DNA from: Beaufortia kweichowensis
Taxonomy: Eukaryota; Chordata; Actinopteri; Cypriniformes; Gastromyzontidae
DNA: 64,000 nt
Assembly: GCA_019155185.1 (NCBI GenBank)
Contig: CM032814.1
Coordinates: 2,406,647-2,470,646, forward strand
Reading direction: 5' to 3'
This document shows positions 46,040 through 58,920 of this stretch, piece after piece (position 1 is the first letter of the stretch; the number at the start of each line of letters is the position of its first letter). The notes below the pieces were generated by a model, which was not told the DNA's origin, searched no databases, and was given only the letters and a program-made list of their open reading frames with translations. A program made the translations under genes and the position numbers.

Positions 46040-46475
46040 TCCTTGTGTCCACTGAAGCGTTTTGTTCTGTGACTGGCATATTTTTCAGTTGTTTGCAATG
46101 GAAGTGCTGCAATTTTACAAAACAAATTTGTGTTCAAATTTTTTTTTTTCCAGGCACAGAGTGTTGAAAAATGTTCAATTTGGGGGAAAATGGTCAGCTT
46201 GTCAATGGCACTTTTTGGTCAGCCATACAATCACAGTTAAGGAGGGGCGGGACAAAAACCACACCAACCAATCAGTGCATCCTACTTGAACAACTGTAAT
46301 ATGATATTTATTATTGTGAGTATTTACTTCTGTATCAGATACTATCCCTGGACTATCCCAATAATAATATTTGTTGATTTAAAAAATTGTTGATCTGCAA
46401 AATCAGATAAGTGATCACAACCAGCGCCTGGCGTTTTTACCCACATTAAAATGCTCCAGTGGACACACAGCCTTA
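46040..46475. mobile_element. Degraded non-autonomous TIR element ('gtgtccactg-agcg' family)
   Basis: The left end has TCCTTGTGTCCACTGAAGCG then TTTTG. The right end, reversed, reads TTAAGGCTGTGTGTCCACTG then GAGCATTTT. These are imperfect inverted copies and resemble a common fish hAT-like repeat as I remember it. The 75-codon ORF at 46062-46289 lies inside it and has no domain. Confidence 0.5.
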
Positions 46476-48439
46476 AGTCAATAATTGTCTAAAAGTTTCT
46501 GCTAAAATTCTTCAGAACAAATAAAAGTAAAAAGAAAGTTGATACCAAATGAAAGCGCTAAGAGCTCTTAAGAGCTACGAAAAAGCAACTTTTCTAAGCA
46601 ATACAGTAAAATGTCCCTCAGGGAATGGCTACAATTGCCAGAGTTGTAATAAAAATGAAGTAGATACCCTCACTTCCCCATTTACCTTGAATCTACAACA
46701 CTTTCACCAAAATACATCGCTCACGCCGATACTGTAAAACAATGGTAAATGTTTAAAAGGTTATTGCACTATAATCTGCAGGAGGTCATTAATTCATTAA
46801 TTGAAATGTGGGAGAGTATAGAGAGAGGATTATCATATATATACGCTTGCAATTAAGGTAGTTCCACTATACTGCTCTCACTCGTCCCTCCATATCTGAA
46901 TACAGCACTGTAAGGGCTATCACCATTCCTCATTTAAATAATTACATAGCATATAAAAAGCCATATGCGGCTTTGGATATTCGGGATCGGCCAATCAGCT
47001 CACGCTCGAGGTCATGAAACAATGTGACGGCAATTAATGGAGAGCATTAAATTACCAGGCCCATCTTAATCACATGCATGCGTGCACTGGCCGCTCCGGA
47101 AGCCACGCTGACACCGGTGGATAGAGACGGGCTTCTCAATGGCAGCTTCCTTGATGGCCATAATAGCTTAATGTCGGGATCTGACAGCAATATTGAGGGG
47201 GAGTGACTCTTTGTGCAGTTGCGTGGCTCACAGGCTTTTGCTGTCATTTCTGATGACAGTAACGTTCTCCATGCAGATTAAATTGGTGTTTACAGATTTG
47301 CCCTGGGTGTAAGTCCTCTCTCCCACTGGGATGCAGTGACACGGGCTGATGATGAATCCTAGACAGGACCAGCCACTGTAGACGGCGAGGTTTCTGTCTC
47401 CGTCTCACCAGGACCTCTCATCTGCTGGGCTGCTGGGACTTTACTGGGACAGACTGAGCAAAGGATCTACTTAATACATGGAAAAAGATTGGGAGACAAG
47501 CGAGAGATGTTCTTTTACTGTTCTTTTTAATAGATCAGGAGACCTTTTTCTTTCTACAATTTCTACAACTGAGATGATCGACAGTATGTACTTAGAAAAA
47601 ATTGTTTTGTTCTTTTTTATGTCTCATATTTGTGTTTCTCCTCAAATCCCTCAAGAAAATAAATCTTTTGACAAACAATAAAATAATATGAAATATTATA
47701 ATAAATTATTATAATAAAATAATATAGAAATATAAAATAAATGTGAATGGCATCTCGTCTCGAACGAATTTGAAGAAAATATTCACACGTTGCTGTTTAC
47801 TCTGCTTCTATTGAGATGAGGTTGTTTCAGCTGGCCTGTTTGGAAAAAAGTGTTCAAAGTCTAACGCTGCTCAAAGATTGTTTTCGCAGATGTTTTTTTT
47901 CATTCCTGGGCTAACTTCAAAAAGCAAAGGAATTTTGACTTAAATTTGGCAGTATGCGCGAATCAATGAGAATCAGCTGAACATAATATTTTACTTCCAA
48001 AAAAAGAGCAGAAATAGACGCAAAGTTGGACATTTTCAGTCATGTCTTGTTCCGTACAACAAAGGGAGGTCATGCAGAAGGGGCAGTTAACCTTTGACCT
48101 CCAGAGAGTAATTAGGCTTATAATAGACGGTCAAGATTCTCAGACCGTCCGTACACACGGCTCTGATCCCACGCACACCACCTGTTTAAAGCTGACTGTC
48201 TCATCATCAGTCACATGGGACTGTTGAGGAACTAAAAGTCCAGATAACAGGTCCCATAGGGGCCACTGTTTGAAATCTGACTCTGACAGTAACACTTTAC
48301 AGTCAGTGAGAGTTGATGCTGTTCTCATAAACTAGTTTTTATAAACCATTGTGTATACATTCAAACAAATCAAAATTATTGCTAAAGAATCTCAGAACTC
48401 ATTGTATACACAATAAAAGCATACTGTACATGATAAAAA
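46476..48439. promoter_or_regulatory. Candidate conserved island (46760-47460) and AT-rich flank
   Basis: A direct repeat CATTAATTCATTAATT lies at 46787-46802. 46930-47460 is complex, moderate-GC and repeat-free, with CACATGCATGCGTGCAC near 47071 and ATTAAATTGG near 47278. 47680-47740 is an (AATA)-rich run. A DR1 motif occurs at 48088-48100. ORFs here are 66 codons or less and match nothing. Confidence 0.35.
48088..48100 (-). promoter_or_regulatory. DR1 nuclear-receptor site (AGGTCAAAGGTTA)
   Basis: On the minus strand AGGTCA-A-AGGTTA is a close match to the DR1 consensus for HNF4/COUP-TF/RXR-PPAR. A further AGGTCA half-site lies at 48067-48072 on the plus strand. Confidence 0.4.
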
Positions 48440-48630
48440 CAGCCTGGTCTCACAGAAATTCATTAATGTTTTACAAGGTAGCTCATTTGTATTAATATGT
48501 ACAAAACTTATGACTTTAGGACAAAAGCAAGACTTATCTCTAATCCTACCCCTAAATCTTAAAAACACATGATTATTAGAAAAAAAATCTAGACGGCATA
48601 TCGTGCAAATGAGATTGTACAAATCGTGCT
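48440..48630 (+). mobile_element. Degraded repeat of the 'cagcctgatctcac' family, copy 1
   Basis: Begins CAGCCTGGTCTCACAGAAAT then TTTTACAAGG, contains CCTACCCCTAAATC, and has GCAAATGAGATTGTACAAAT near the end. The same start (CAGCCTGATCTCACAGGAAT then TTTTACAAG) occurs at 61278. The pattern matches an abundant cyprinid family rich in 'attcgtacgaa' units. Its transposon class is unknown to me. Confidence 0.55.
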
Positions 48631-51600
48631 GGCGTGTCTTGTATCTCTGCATAGATGGTTCTAAGAAATATGATTACCAAGTAAAAATATTATTTGATGT
48701 AAATGTCTCCAAAGTCTATCACGGTGTTCATCAAATATAAGACGCAATAGACCAGACAATCAGAGTATAGTAAATATGAAAAATCAGATATGTAAATCAT
48801 GTGGATTAATCAAGAGGACCGTACTGTAGCCCACTACCAAATTTAAATAGCAATTGCTAAGCCATGCTTTTTGCATTTATTAAACTTTAACTTTCCATTT
48901 GTGGACGGATTATACTGATTACTGCGGTTTCTTTATCAAGAACAGCTACTTCATCCAAAGAATATTTTATTAATCTAAACACGTTATTTGTAAAACTCAT
49001 AATCTGGAGTGGTATTTGCTCAGAGCAAGTGCAAATTAAATGTAAATGTGATATCCAGAGTAGAAATGTTTCCTCCTTTTTATGTTGTTGCCAAAGCAAA
49101 TCAGTTAATCACAAACATTCATTTATCAAAAGGCAATTCACCCAGAATTTAAAAAAAGAATATCGTACTGTATTATCCCATTATTGATTTGATACTTGTA
49201 ATGATGGTAATGCTTGTTTTATGATATTAAGAGGCTGTGAAATTATGTGCTTTCTTAGAATACCAATATGAAAACACCCACTGGTCCTCTTTGCATAAAC
49301 TCCATTCAGCTTTTGACAAAATGAAAGAGTGTGTGAAAAAAATCAGGAGGAACGGGTGGAGCGATGTCAAAATAGAAAACAGCGAGGTTTGTGCAAATAG
49401 AGCAAAGCACTTTCAAACCATATCTGGATATTAATTTCAAGCCACAAACAGCGGTCTCCATGCGCATCGTTGTTAGTGCCGTGGCCCCCGGCGACGGATT
49501 GATCCACTTCACCGGCTCAGTGGGGGTGCTGGAGATCTGGAGGGTATCAGCAGGGCTCCAAATCAATAAGGTTAATAGATGTGGGGGCCACGCAGTCAGA
49601 GGTGAGCAGCCTGGCATTTTCCGTGCCAATGAAGAAAATTCCTGATGACGAGATGTCACATTCAGGGCCTGCATTAATGTCAGTTTGATTACCTGCATCT
49701 CCAGTGCCAGTTAGTATGTTAGCCGAGGTCCGCGCTCTGACCATTAACTGAAATTATTTTTACCACAGGCCACCAACACCCCCCTAACCCCCCCCATCGT
49801 CGCTTCGGGACTTGACTTCGCCATCGCTTCCTATGACCCGGTCTCGGCAAATTGCACAGCCATTTCCACCGCTTCTTTGTGGTACTGATTTCTATACTAC
49901 CAACAGTTTCATAATCACTTGATGCGTAATTTGCTCTAATTTTGAATTTGCGGTCGAGTATTTGCTCCTTTAAAACATGTCCATTTAAGAGTGTCTTTAT
50001 AGAAGCTCTCACATCCGATTTCTGAGAGGTCATAATTGCTTTCCACTAAATGGAGAAAGAGGAAGAAAAGGATAAAGGAAAAAAGAACAATTGTGGGAGA
50101 ACAGCAAAAACAGGCCCAGTCGAAATTCGCTAATGAGGGTTTGTTGGCTGAATGCTTTGGTCTTTACTTTAAGGTCACTTCATTTTGGACCATTCTTGAC
50201 CCACCAAATTAATTTAAATGGATCAATAACAAATAAAAGTGTTAAAGAAAAATATACATCAATCACATGTTTTTTTTTAATAAATGGTGGTTTTACACAT
50301 TTTTTTGTAATATTTATGTTTTCAAAATGTTTGATTTAATGACATTTACAGTGTCTGATGTAATAAATGTTAAAAAAACAAAATCCTAAATGATTTGTGC
50401 ACATTCATACATGCATCATTTATTCAATACTGTACAAATACTATATTTACAAATATAAGTTTTTTTATTAAATGTAATTTGTTTTCCTTATGCTATTTGC
50501 ATAAGAAAAAATTAAAAAGTGCAAAAAATGTTTTACAACCATAAGGTCATATTTGTGATGTCATTTCCTGTTTCATGATTTTCTTGTCACATGACAACAA
50601 AATGGCTTCCTGCATGTTTTTAGTTTGGGTGCACCTCATGTCAGGATTTAGTTCTGTTATAAACATGAATTCAAGCACTGGTGTTGATCCACTAATCACA
50701 TTTGGGATGCTGATGACCAGGATAATTATGAGGTCAAGCCTTACAGTGCAGCTGGTATGTATATCGCTAAAAAACATGTTATTGTAAATTTTGTTGTACA
50801 GTAGATGTTACAAAGTATAGTGCTGTGCTATTGCTTTAAAGAAAATACATACACAAATCAAAAGTGTATTTTTAGTTTCCTTCAACAACTTGAGGTGTTA
50901 CGAGTTCTTTTCTTTTTGTACATATTGCAGGTGGAAGATAACACACAAAATAATTATGAATAATATGGTAATGCATTTTAGCACTTTAAAAAAGCACTTT
51001 AGATTTATAAATGAACATAAAATTGACATTTACTTCATTTGGTAGACTCTAGTATGTAAACATCGGTTTAAATAGGTCGGTGTGTTGCCAGATTGTGTTA
51101 TAAGATAAGATTTATAAAAAATAAGTTTGCTTTAAATTTAGAAACTTTAAATATGACTGGTGGTTAAACCAACAAAACATTGTTGACTTAAATTATATTT
51201 TAATTTGATAATATGAAATATATCATTTCTTTTTCAATTCAGAAATCAAAACTGTTTATTATAGAAAATATGTTTTGAATGTATTAAAATGGTTGACTTT
51301 TTGAATTTATTTATTTAATCAACTATGCCATGATAAATTTAGTCAAAAAATGTTTACAAGATGTTTATACTAACACAGATTTAAAAACAGCCATTAGCCA
51401 ATCGTGTCATGCCAGTAACAAGCACTGTTGTACAATTAAAAGTAAGCCACCACAGACTCAGGAAGTTTTCAGTCATTCCTCTCGCATTGTGACATACACA
51501 AATCCATTAGCATGTTTGAATGGGTCCTTTTCATATGTTTCGATGCACAAAGTCTCGGCCCTTGAAAGGCGAAATGCAAATTGGGTGCTTGCTGGTCTAT

Positions 51601-52735
51601 TATGCGAGTATCCCGGCCTCTCTACCTGCCTAATGTCTATACAGGAGCCCATTGTGCCGGTCAGGAGGAGGTAACCTGCCTCCACCACACCTTTCATTAT
51701 TAAACCACCTGCGCGTGGTCATTACTGCTAGGTGAGAGGGAAGAAACTAGTTTAGGTCCTGCTGACTGCGTCAAATTCTCCAAAACACACCCCTCGATCT
51801 AATTCAGCTGCTCCAAACAAAAGAAAAGTACCAAAAAAACATCACCGGCACTTGACTAGCTTCGTTTGCATTGCAGCTTACCGGTTTCATCCTAATGGAA
51901 GCTTTGTGGATAAGAGTTCGGTCATTGTTATTCACCACCCTCCCCTTCGCTAAACTGGATGAGATTAAGATGAAATGTAATAAAGAGTTTTCACAAGGAT
52001 GTGACAGGCATTTCATAGGTCCTACATATTTAAAGGATAATCGTCTCCTGGCTTTATTTAGATAACATGTATTACAATCCACTTCCTTAACCTTTGCTGC
52101 CACTCGACTGGTTATCTCCAATCTGTGTAAAGCTATTCTTGAGGAATATTTAGTGTTTTGTACTGCATGCCGTCTGAGTGTCTTCTCAGGACTTTAAAGC
52201 GAATGTCAAATATTATTCATTAATCAAAGGGCCTTTGAAGTGAAGGGAGGGTTTGGGGTGTATGGCTGTCATGATTCTATAACTGTCCTTACAGCGAACA
52301 CAGAGAGGCTTCTACTTTGATTTGTGCTTAACTTTACGCATTTTGAGATATGTAGAAAAATGGATACAAGGCCACGACTGATGTAAAGCATAAATACATT
52401 AACAGCCAAATAAATAATTTTCCAATTACGACTTATCTTGTTTCAGCAGATTGATGATACCCACATCTTACAAAAAGCTACTGTACTGTCTGCAAAAATA
52501 TCATAGATTAATTATTATATAATTATTGTTGGGTAAACCTCTCAAAAACATTTATATTTCACCCCAAAATCCATATATATGACATATAAACTTAACATAA
52601 TTTTTGTCTGTTTGGCATGTTTGTGTATGTGTAATTGTCATTATTCTTAATAGTGATTTACATTAGATTCTCATTTCTGTAATACAGTAATTTCTTAATG
52701 TTTTACCATAAAATATACTGGCAGTTATTTTTTGT
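48631..52735. other. Long non-coding stretch with candidate islands
   Basis: 49240-50050 is moderate-GC, with overlapping ORFs of 130 and 84 codons on opposite strands (49306-49698, 49391-49645) and one of 104 (49719-50033). None resembles a known protein. 51440-52330 is another complex block (ORF 51330-51674 of 114 codons, unrecognised). 50050-51400 and 52360-52735 are AT-rich. A CAGTAATTT/ACTGGCAG-type relic near 52680-52730 may be part of a fish repeat. Confidence 0.4.
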
Positions 52736-52792
<57 letters not shown>

Positions 52793-52809
52793 ATATGTAT
52801 ATGTATATA

Positions 52810-52843
<34 letters not shown>
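52736..52843. repeat. (TA)n / (TATATG)n compound microsatellite
   Basis: A 108-bp array: (TA)n, then a phased block of TATATG/TATG hexamers, then (TA)n again. The ORF at 52698-52982 reads it as tyrosine-isoleucine and methionine-tyrosine repeats and is artefactual. Confidence 0.97.
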
Positions 52844-55800
52844 CTGTAATACTTTAATTGACTTAAATCATCATAAATTAAAGACTGACGCTGTACAACA
52901 AACACTAAATACTACCATGTCATTGTTTTGTTCATGTTACAGTAATAAGAATGAGAAGACTTCTTTACAGGATGATAGGTGAGTATATTGCTTAATTGTC
53001 GTTGTCTGCACATTAATTTGCATTGGCAAATCCTTAATAAACATAAAAATAGGTTGTATTTTTTATAAGCTGTTATTTTTTTTTAGTGGTAATATGACGT
53101 TATTATTCTTAAAAGACTTCACCTAGTAAAAGCAATAAATAAATCCAGGGCCAGTGGAAAAGCTTTCAAATCTTTTTAGTAAACACTTGTTTCTGTGGTC
53201 ATTTTTTGTAAGGGTCTTGACAATTAAACAGTTTATAGTTTCCAATGTCCACTTTACAAGCTTGCATGTGCCATGTTGTTGGAGCTTTATTGGCTCATCT
53301 GTGTCTGTTTTTTCTGTTGGTTTGTTTAGTCTCTGTGTGGGACTGGAAGGTCTTTAGCCCTGGTGACCAGCAGCAGGTGAGGGCTGCAAACCTCTTTGAA
53401 GTTCTGTCTCCTTATTGATCGTGTGCATATTCTAAAAATCAAAGAGGGCTTCAAAGGCATATCTAAACTCTAAAAGACCCCTGCGCGCCCAAAACGGGCC
53501 GTGCAGTGACAGCGTGAACAGGAAAAGCAGGTGCTACTTAAGGAGGTCTGCCCCCCCGACAGTATCTCGGCACCAAATCCAGACTGCCCAACAGCGACGG
53601 GCTTGACTCCCCCATTACACTGCTAATGTCAGTAATGGTCACTTGTGACAGGTACAAATCCTTTCTAAGGACGGTTTAATATTATCGTGGCCAGACTAGC
53701 CGCTAGCTATGGGCATGTATTGATGTGTTTCTGCTGGGCTGTGCATTAGTTAGCATGTCAGCTGTATGTGATTGGAATGGGATTGTGGATGCTAGCTAAC
53801 AAGCCTTGCATTACTAAATAGTATTTTGTTCAATAGTTGGGCCTAGGGCTGGGCCGTATAATGGTTAGGGAATGTAATGGTAGGAAGGTTTATGTTTATG
53901 GTGGCTAAGCGATTTCACGAGTTACTACATTAATGTAGAACCGTGCTGTTACAGGTGTTTGTAAATCCCATAGACAGATATAATAATATTAAACATTGTG
54001 TTCCATTGCTGTGATACGTCAACTAGTCATACAAGTAAACAGGGGAACTGTCTTTTTTTCTGGAGTTAGGCACAAGCCGTGACTTCTGTTGTTGTTTTTA
54101 TAAAACATTTACCACACAATACAAATATTAAAGCATGGAAATATGTATAAATGCCACTTTCATAAAGTAAATGACTAAAAGTTTTCCTTCCACTGGGAAA
54201 AAGTCTGTTTGACTGTCATTTATGTTGCTAAGGGACCAATCAGAATCAAGAACTAAAACTATATATTGTTATAAGGAATTGCAAGAACTTAAGCTTGTCA
54301 GGCATTGATTTGATGACTTTTTTTGGTTAAAACAGCTTGTTCACCTTTAAATACAAAAACATTTTAATGGTGCGTCTTTATATATTTTTATACTATTTTT
54401 ACTGAACTATAGTACTGTTATTTTACCATATCACAAATAACTGTAAATGTTCTACTGGATTCATAAAAGATGATCTGATATTTTTTTGTAATGATATGTT
54501 TTAGAGTATATGTGTGTATCATCTTATCGCTTTAAAATTTAAGATGCTTGCTGTCAGTTTCTCACTACAGTATTTAATGTGTGAACGAGCTGAATTCTGA
54601 CCTGCTGCAAAAAGTTTCAATGATGACAGAAAAAGTAATTTCTCAGTAAAAAAAAAACACCTCGTTTGTAAACTATTGAAATCTGTTATTTATTTGTCAT
54701 GCATAGTCTTGCCTTTTGGTATTCATATATCAGGTTTAAAAATAAAAAGAGAAGATAATGAAATGTATTTGTCATCAAAGAATTATACACAAATAGACAT
54801 TATCATATGATTGTTTATCAAAGACAATCGTTTCTTCATACATTCATCATTAATGTAATATGAAATACTTCACAGTTGGATTATTCTCCTTGCGTGTGTC
54901 TCTGGCTTCTTCTCGTGGATTCCACTGATTCCTGATTTAACTCATTGTCGACAGTCTCCACACTTCTGTCAGCTTTTTTAGCTCTTTAGGAATCAGCTAA
55001 ACATTTGTGAAGTGATTGTTCTAAGAGCTTATTTCATTGTGCCAAAAGATTAGGATCTGTGCTCATCTTCTTTGACTTTTCTTACATTCACTGCCTGCAA
55101 AGGTGTTCGTTTAAATAATTTTACGATCACAATTTTATCTTTGTTTAATTACAAGGTTTAAATTAGAAAATTTGTGTTCCTTTCCACTTTTGTGTGTAAT
55201 CTCATCTGTCCTATAGGGATGAACATTTATCAAGGGATTGCATTTTTTTTTAATTGTGGATTTTGTAAGTTTTGGTGGATTTTTTACACACAATCGTTGG
55301 AAGGAAGAATAGGCATTCTAATGCAAAAAAGATTTAGTGATTCATGTTCCAGTGAAGCTGTGTTGTTGATGCTAAATTTAATCGTACACCATTTTTAAAG
55401 TCTCCTAAAACGGCAGGGGTGTATTTGGTTTTGGTGGCGAAAAGCTGGAAAGAAATGAAAAACAGTATTTTTTTGTCTTTGACTGCTGTGGTTTGTATCA
55501 AAACCATTCAGGTTTTGTTCACTGTATGTTTGTAGGCTCACAGCAAGTGTCATCTGCCCTAAAGCACATGTAAGCAGTCAGAGAATGAAGTGTGTTCCTC
55601 AGGATTTAGCATTGGATAAACGAGCGAGAGCGTTAAAACGCTAACTTCTTTAAACTCCTAAATCCTAAATAACCTCCTTTAGAGGAAAAGAGAACACATG
55701 AGAATAGCCCAGCCGGCCCTTTCTTTAGATGCCACACAATGCAAACAATGAACTTACTGACCCCCAAAATCCCCTTTCGTAACATTTAAAGATATTGCTA

Positions 55801-57173
55801 GCCATGTTTATTGACTGTTTTAGTTGTATGTGGATTTTAGGAGCTATTCAGATGGTTACCTCTCATAGCAAATGCTAAATGCTGTGTGCTTTTATCTTGA
55901 AAAGTAAAAAAAGAGTGGAAAAAACATATTTCAGGAGCGTTGTGTGGCATTTACTCCCAATATGAGCTCAATGTGCAATTTGTTTGTGAAATAAATTAAA
56001 TATTTAAATTGTACCATAAACCATTTCAAATAATTTAAATTGTAGTTTTTTAAATATCATTTCATTTAAATATTAAAGATATTGTAAATATTATTTTTTA
56101 TTGTATCATAAACTTACACATTATGGTTATATTGTTGTACAGTTTTATTTATAGATAGAAAATATGTAAACCTTTATTGCTTGGGTTTCATCAAAATAAA
56201 ACACCAAAATGTTCAGATACGCTGTAATGGCAACGTTTGCTATGAAAATAATGTCACAATGCAAAATAAAAAAACAATATAAAATGAACTAAAACACTTA
56301 AAATGTTCACTGCTTTAGGATTGCGGAATTTCATTAAACCCACAACAATATGTTAACAAATCGAACTCATTTATTGATATGTTTGTGAATTTCATTGAAA
56401 ATGTTGTTGTAATTTAGTGTAGTGAGCAACTAAAACGAACTGTTTTAAGATTCACCATTTGATGTCAGACATTATGAGGATGCAGTCAGGGGTTTCATGT
56501 TTACATTTCATGCTGTGAAACTTGTCGAGGAAGAGAGAACAGAAAAGAGAGGTTGGTCAGTCTCTCAGGTCATCCTCTGCTTTGCTGTTTGCGGTCCATG
56601 TCATGTAATTATAACCCAAACATTGGGAATTCTTCAAAAGGCCAGAGAACATATATGTTTGTGGTGGCCTCCTGATAAGTGTGGTATCTAAATTGGTCTA
56701 TTCAAGAAAAATGCCCTAAATGAGCTGTGAATGTTAACTTTGGGTCCCGTAAAAAACGATGTGTTTTTTTTACAGACTCTGGCCACAATGCCTCGCGAAA
56801 GGACAATTGGCACATTTAGGAGCTGTGTGAAAAAGTCTTGTGTCTGCAGCCAAAAGAATGAACTATGGCAGACTGGAGAATATGAATAGGCTTTTTACAG
56901 GTCAGAGCTTCTATTCAACCCACTGACATTGTTATTATCTGACGGTCATGGATGTGGCTAATTAATATTCTCATCATACGCCATAGGCCACTTTAGTCAA
57001 AAATACGCTCACAGAAGCGCTGACTTTTTTGACTTAAAAACCTGTTTATGGCATGTTTTTCTCTCTCCTCTATTTATAAGCACAGTATATGTGTATGCTT
57101 GTATGTCCTTGTTTGTGCTACACGTATAATTGATACACAGATTGTGTGATTTTGTTGAAGTCTGGTGTATTTC
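52844..57173. other. Long non-coding stretch with candidate islands
   Basis: 53360-53830 is moderate-GC and complex (CCTGCGCGCCCAAAACGGG near 53480). 55540-55800 and 56480-57010 are weaker islands. 53900-55200 and 55960-56460 are AT-rich. ORFs are 74 codons or shorter and match nothing. No interspersed repeat was recognised. Confidence 0.4.
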
Positions 57174-57434
57174 AGTAACGCTTTACAATATGGATTCATT
57201 TGTTAACATTTGTTAACTACATTTGTTAGCATGAACTAACAATAAACAAAAAATGTTTCTGCAGCATTTGTTATTTTAGCTAATGTAAATTTCAATGCGC
57301 CATTGTTTAATGCACCATGAGCTAGCATGAAAAATTGTATTGGTATTTAACTAACTAAGATTAATCAATTCTGTAAGCATATGTTGCTCATTGTTAGCTA
57401 ATGCAATAACTAATGCTAATTATAAAGTGTTATT
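57174..57434. mobile_element. Non-autonomous TIR repeat, copy 2
   Basis: Starts AGTAACGCTTTACAATATGG and ends ATTATAAAGTGTTATT, approximate inverted copies. It shares GTTGCTCATTGTTAG and GTTAAC-rich internal text with the copy at 39174-39491. Confidence 0.65.
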
Positions 57435-58456
57435 ATTATTATTTTAAAGGTAGCCAGAAGGCTATAAAGTTGTTTTGATTTGTGCAAGTAAACAACACCC
57501 CAGAACACCCTATAGCGGCAAACCTATCAATGGCCGTAACATTTTACATGAGCAAACAATACTAACATAAAAATCTACTTTCTGTTTATTTCCTTTGTAA
57601 CTTTGCTGTTAATGGACCATTTCCGAGCCTAATAATCTATACCATCATTTGTTATGATTATTTCCTTCAGGAAACTGTTATCATTTTACGACCAATATCA
57701 CAACATTATCATCATTATTTACAATATACTATATATTTCCACAGTATTTTACGTGTTTGAGTAAATTTATATTCTCAAAATCAATTTACTCGCCCACAAG
57801 GAGTACCCCACCTGACATCTATTTCATTACTGTACCTTTCTGACGAAAGCACCCTCAGATTTAGTCAGAGTTAGAGTCGACTGCAATGCTAATATCGCCA
57901 TAACAATAAAAATCTATCATATGAATTTGTCAGTACAAAATCTCAGGCCTGGAGGCGCTGGGTTATTGTTTTATTCTATTAGGCTCTTATTACCAGCACT
58001 TCCAGAGACACAGTCTGTGTGAACATTTATCAGGCCATGTACAAACGTCTGGAACATATGACGGCTGCTCTCTCCATGTCTGCTCCAGGGCAAACAGAAA
58101 CCGTAGGCTGTGTTAACAAACTAATGGCTCTATGCGCATCTGTTATCAGACTGCACCTGATCTAGCTGATGCTACACCGGGCTGATGATGTATTTCTGTC
58201 TTGCATTTCTTGGCTAAACTTTATTTCTTTTTGGACTGTTAAGGTCACTATTGGAATTGCTTTAAAGTAAGAATGATTCTTGTTTAAAACCTCTAACTCT
58301 ATAAACTTTTAACCCTTTAAAATATAGATTGTATTCCTCAAATCATGCAGTTTTTTGCGAAGAGGCATATATAGTAATAACATGAGGGACATTCTACATT
58401 TAAGGCAGGACTTCAACCATTTCTGTGGACTAGAATATCACACATTTAAAAAAAAT
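57435..58456. promoter_or_regulatory. Non-coding stretch with a candidate island at 57880-58210
   Basis: 57880-58210 is complex, repeat-free and moderate in GC, without an ORF. Its flanks are AT-rich. A short AACACCCCAGAACACCC run near 57495 resembles the CTAGCAACCAC-type tandem motif. Confidence 0.3.
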
Positions 58457-58512
58457 TACTATGTTGTTTCAACCCACGTTTGGGTAAAATATAGACAAGC
58501 TCAACCACTGGT
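58457..58512 (+). repeat. Fragment of the GGGTTGAA palindromic repeat family
   Basis: TTGTTTCAACCCACGTTTGG then GTAAAATATAGACAAGCTC resembles text at 18885-18990, where the reversed strand also contains 'atagacaaaccc'. No ends can be defined. Confidence 0.45.
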
Positions 58513-58621
58513 GTAGATCTATGTAAGGTTGAGTTTCACATGGTTGGATTTTTTCAGATTGTGATCAAACATGGCTTGAAATAACCTAGCATTATTATGG
58601 ACATTTTTTAAAAAAAAACAG
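58513..58621. other. Short AT-rich spacer
   Basis: No feature recognised. Confidence 0.6.
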
Positions 58622-58660
58622 GGCAACCACCTAGCAACCATTTACCCTAGCAACACCCTA
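58622..58660 (+). repeat. Degenerate 'CTAGCAACCAC' tandem repeat, second site
   Basis: CAACCACCTAGCAACCATTT then ACCCTAGCAACACCCTA repeats the unit seen at 22769-22839. It abuts the TIR element that starts at 58665. Confidence 0.6.
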
Positions 58661-58664
58661 GTTA

Positions 58665-58920
58665 TTGTTGACCCTGGACCACAAAACCAATCATAAGTAG
58701 CATTGTATGGGTCAAAATGATTTATTTTTCTTTTATGCCAAAAATCATTAGAATATTATGTAAAGATCATGTTCCATGAAGATCATTTGTAAATTACCTA
58801 CCGTAAACATATCAGAACTTTATTTGGACAACTTTAAAGGCGATTTTTCCAACATTTGTATTTTTTTAGCATCTTTCAAAAATTGACCCTCATGACTGGT
58901 TATGTGGTCCAGGGTCACAA
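58665..58920. mobile_element. Non-autonomous TIR DNA transposon ('gtgaccctggaccacaaaacc' family)
   Basis: The left end (from 58665) reads TTGTTGACCCTGGACCACAA then AACCAATCAT. The right end (to 58920), reversed, reads TTGTGACCCTGGACCACATA then ACCAGTCAT. These are inverted repeats of about 29 bp with four differences including one indel. Internal text such as ATGCCAAAAATCATTAG and GATCATGTTCCATGAAGATC matches a very abundant zebrafish/carp repeat as I remember it. The copy appears internally deleted relative to that family. No coding capacity. Confidence 0.75.

Noticed and set aside
49306..49698. 130-codon minus-strand ORF
   Set aside because: Overlaps an opposite-strand ORF, with no domain, no exon boundaries and no family match.
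52698..52982. 94-codon ORF with Tyr-Ile/Met-Tyr repeats
   Set aside because: Translation of a TA/TATATG microsatellite, not a protein.
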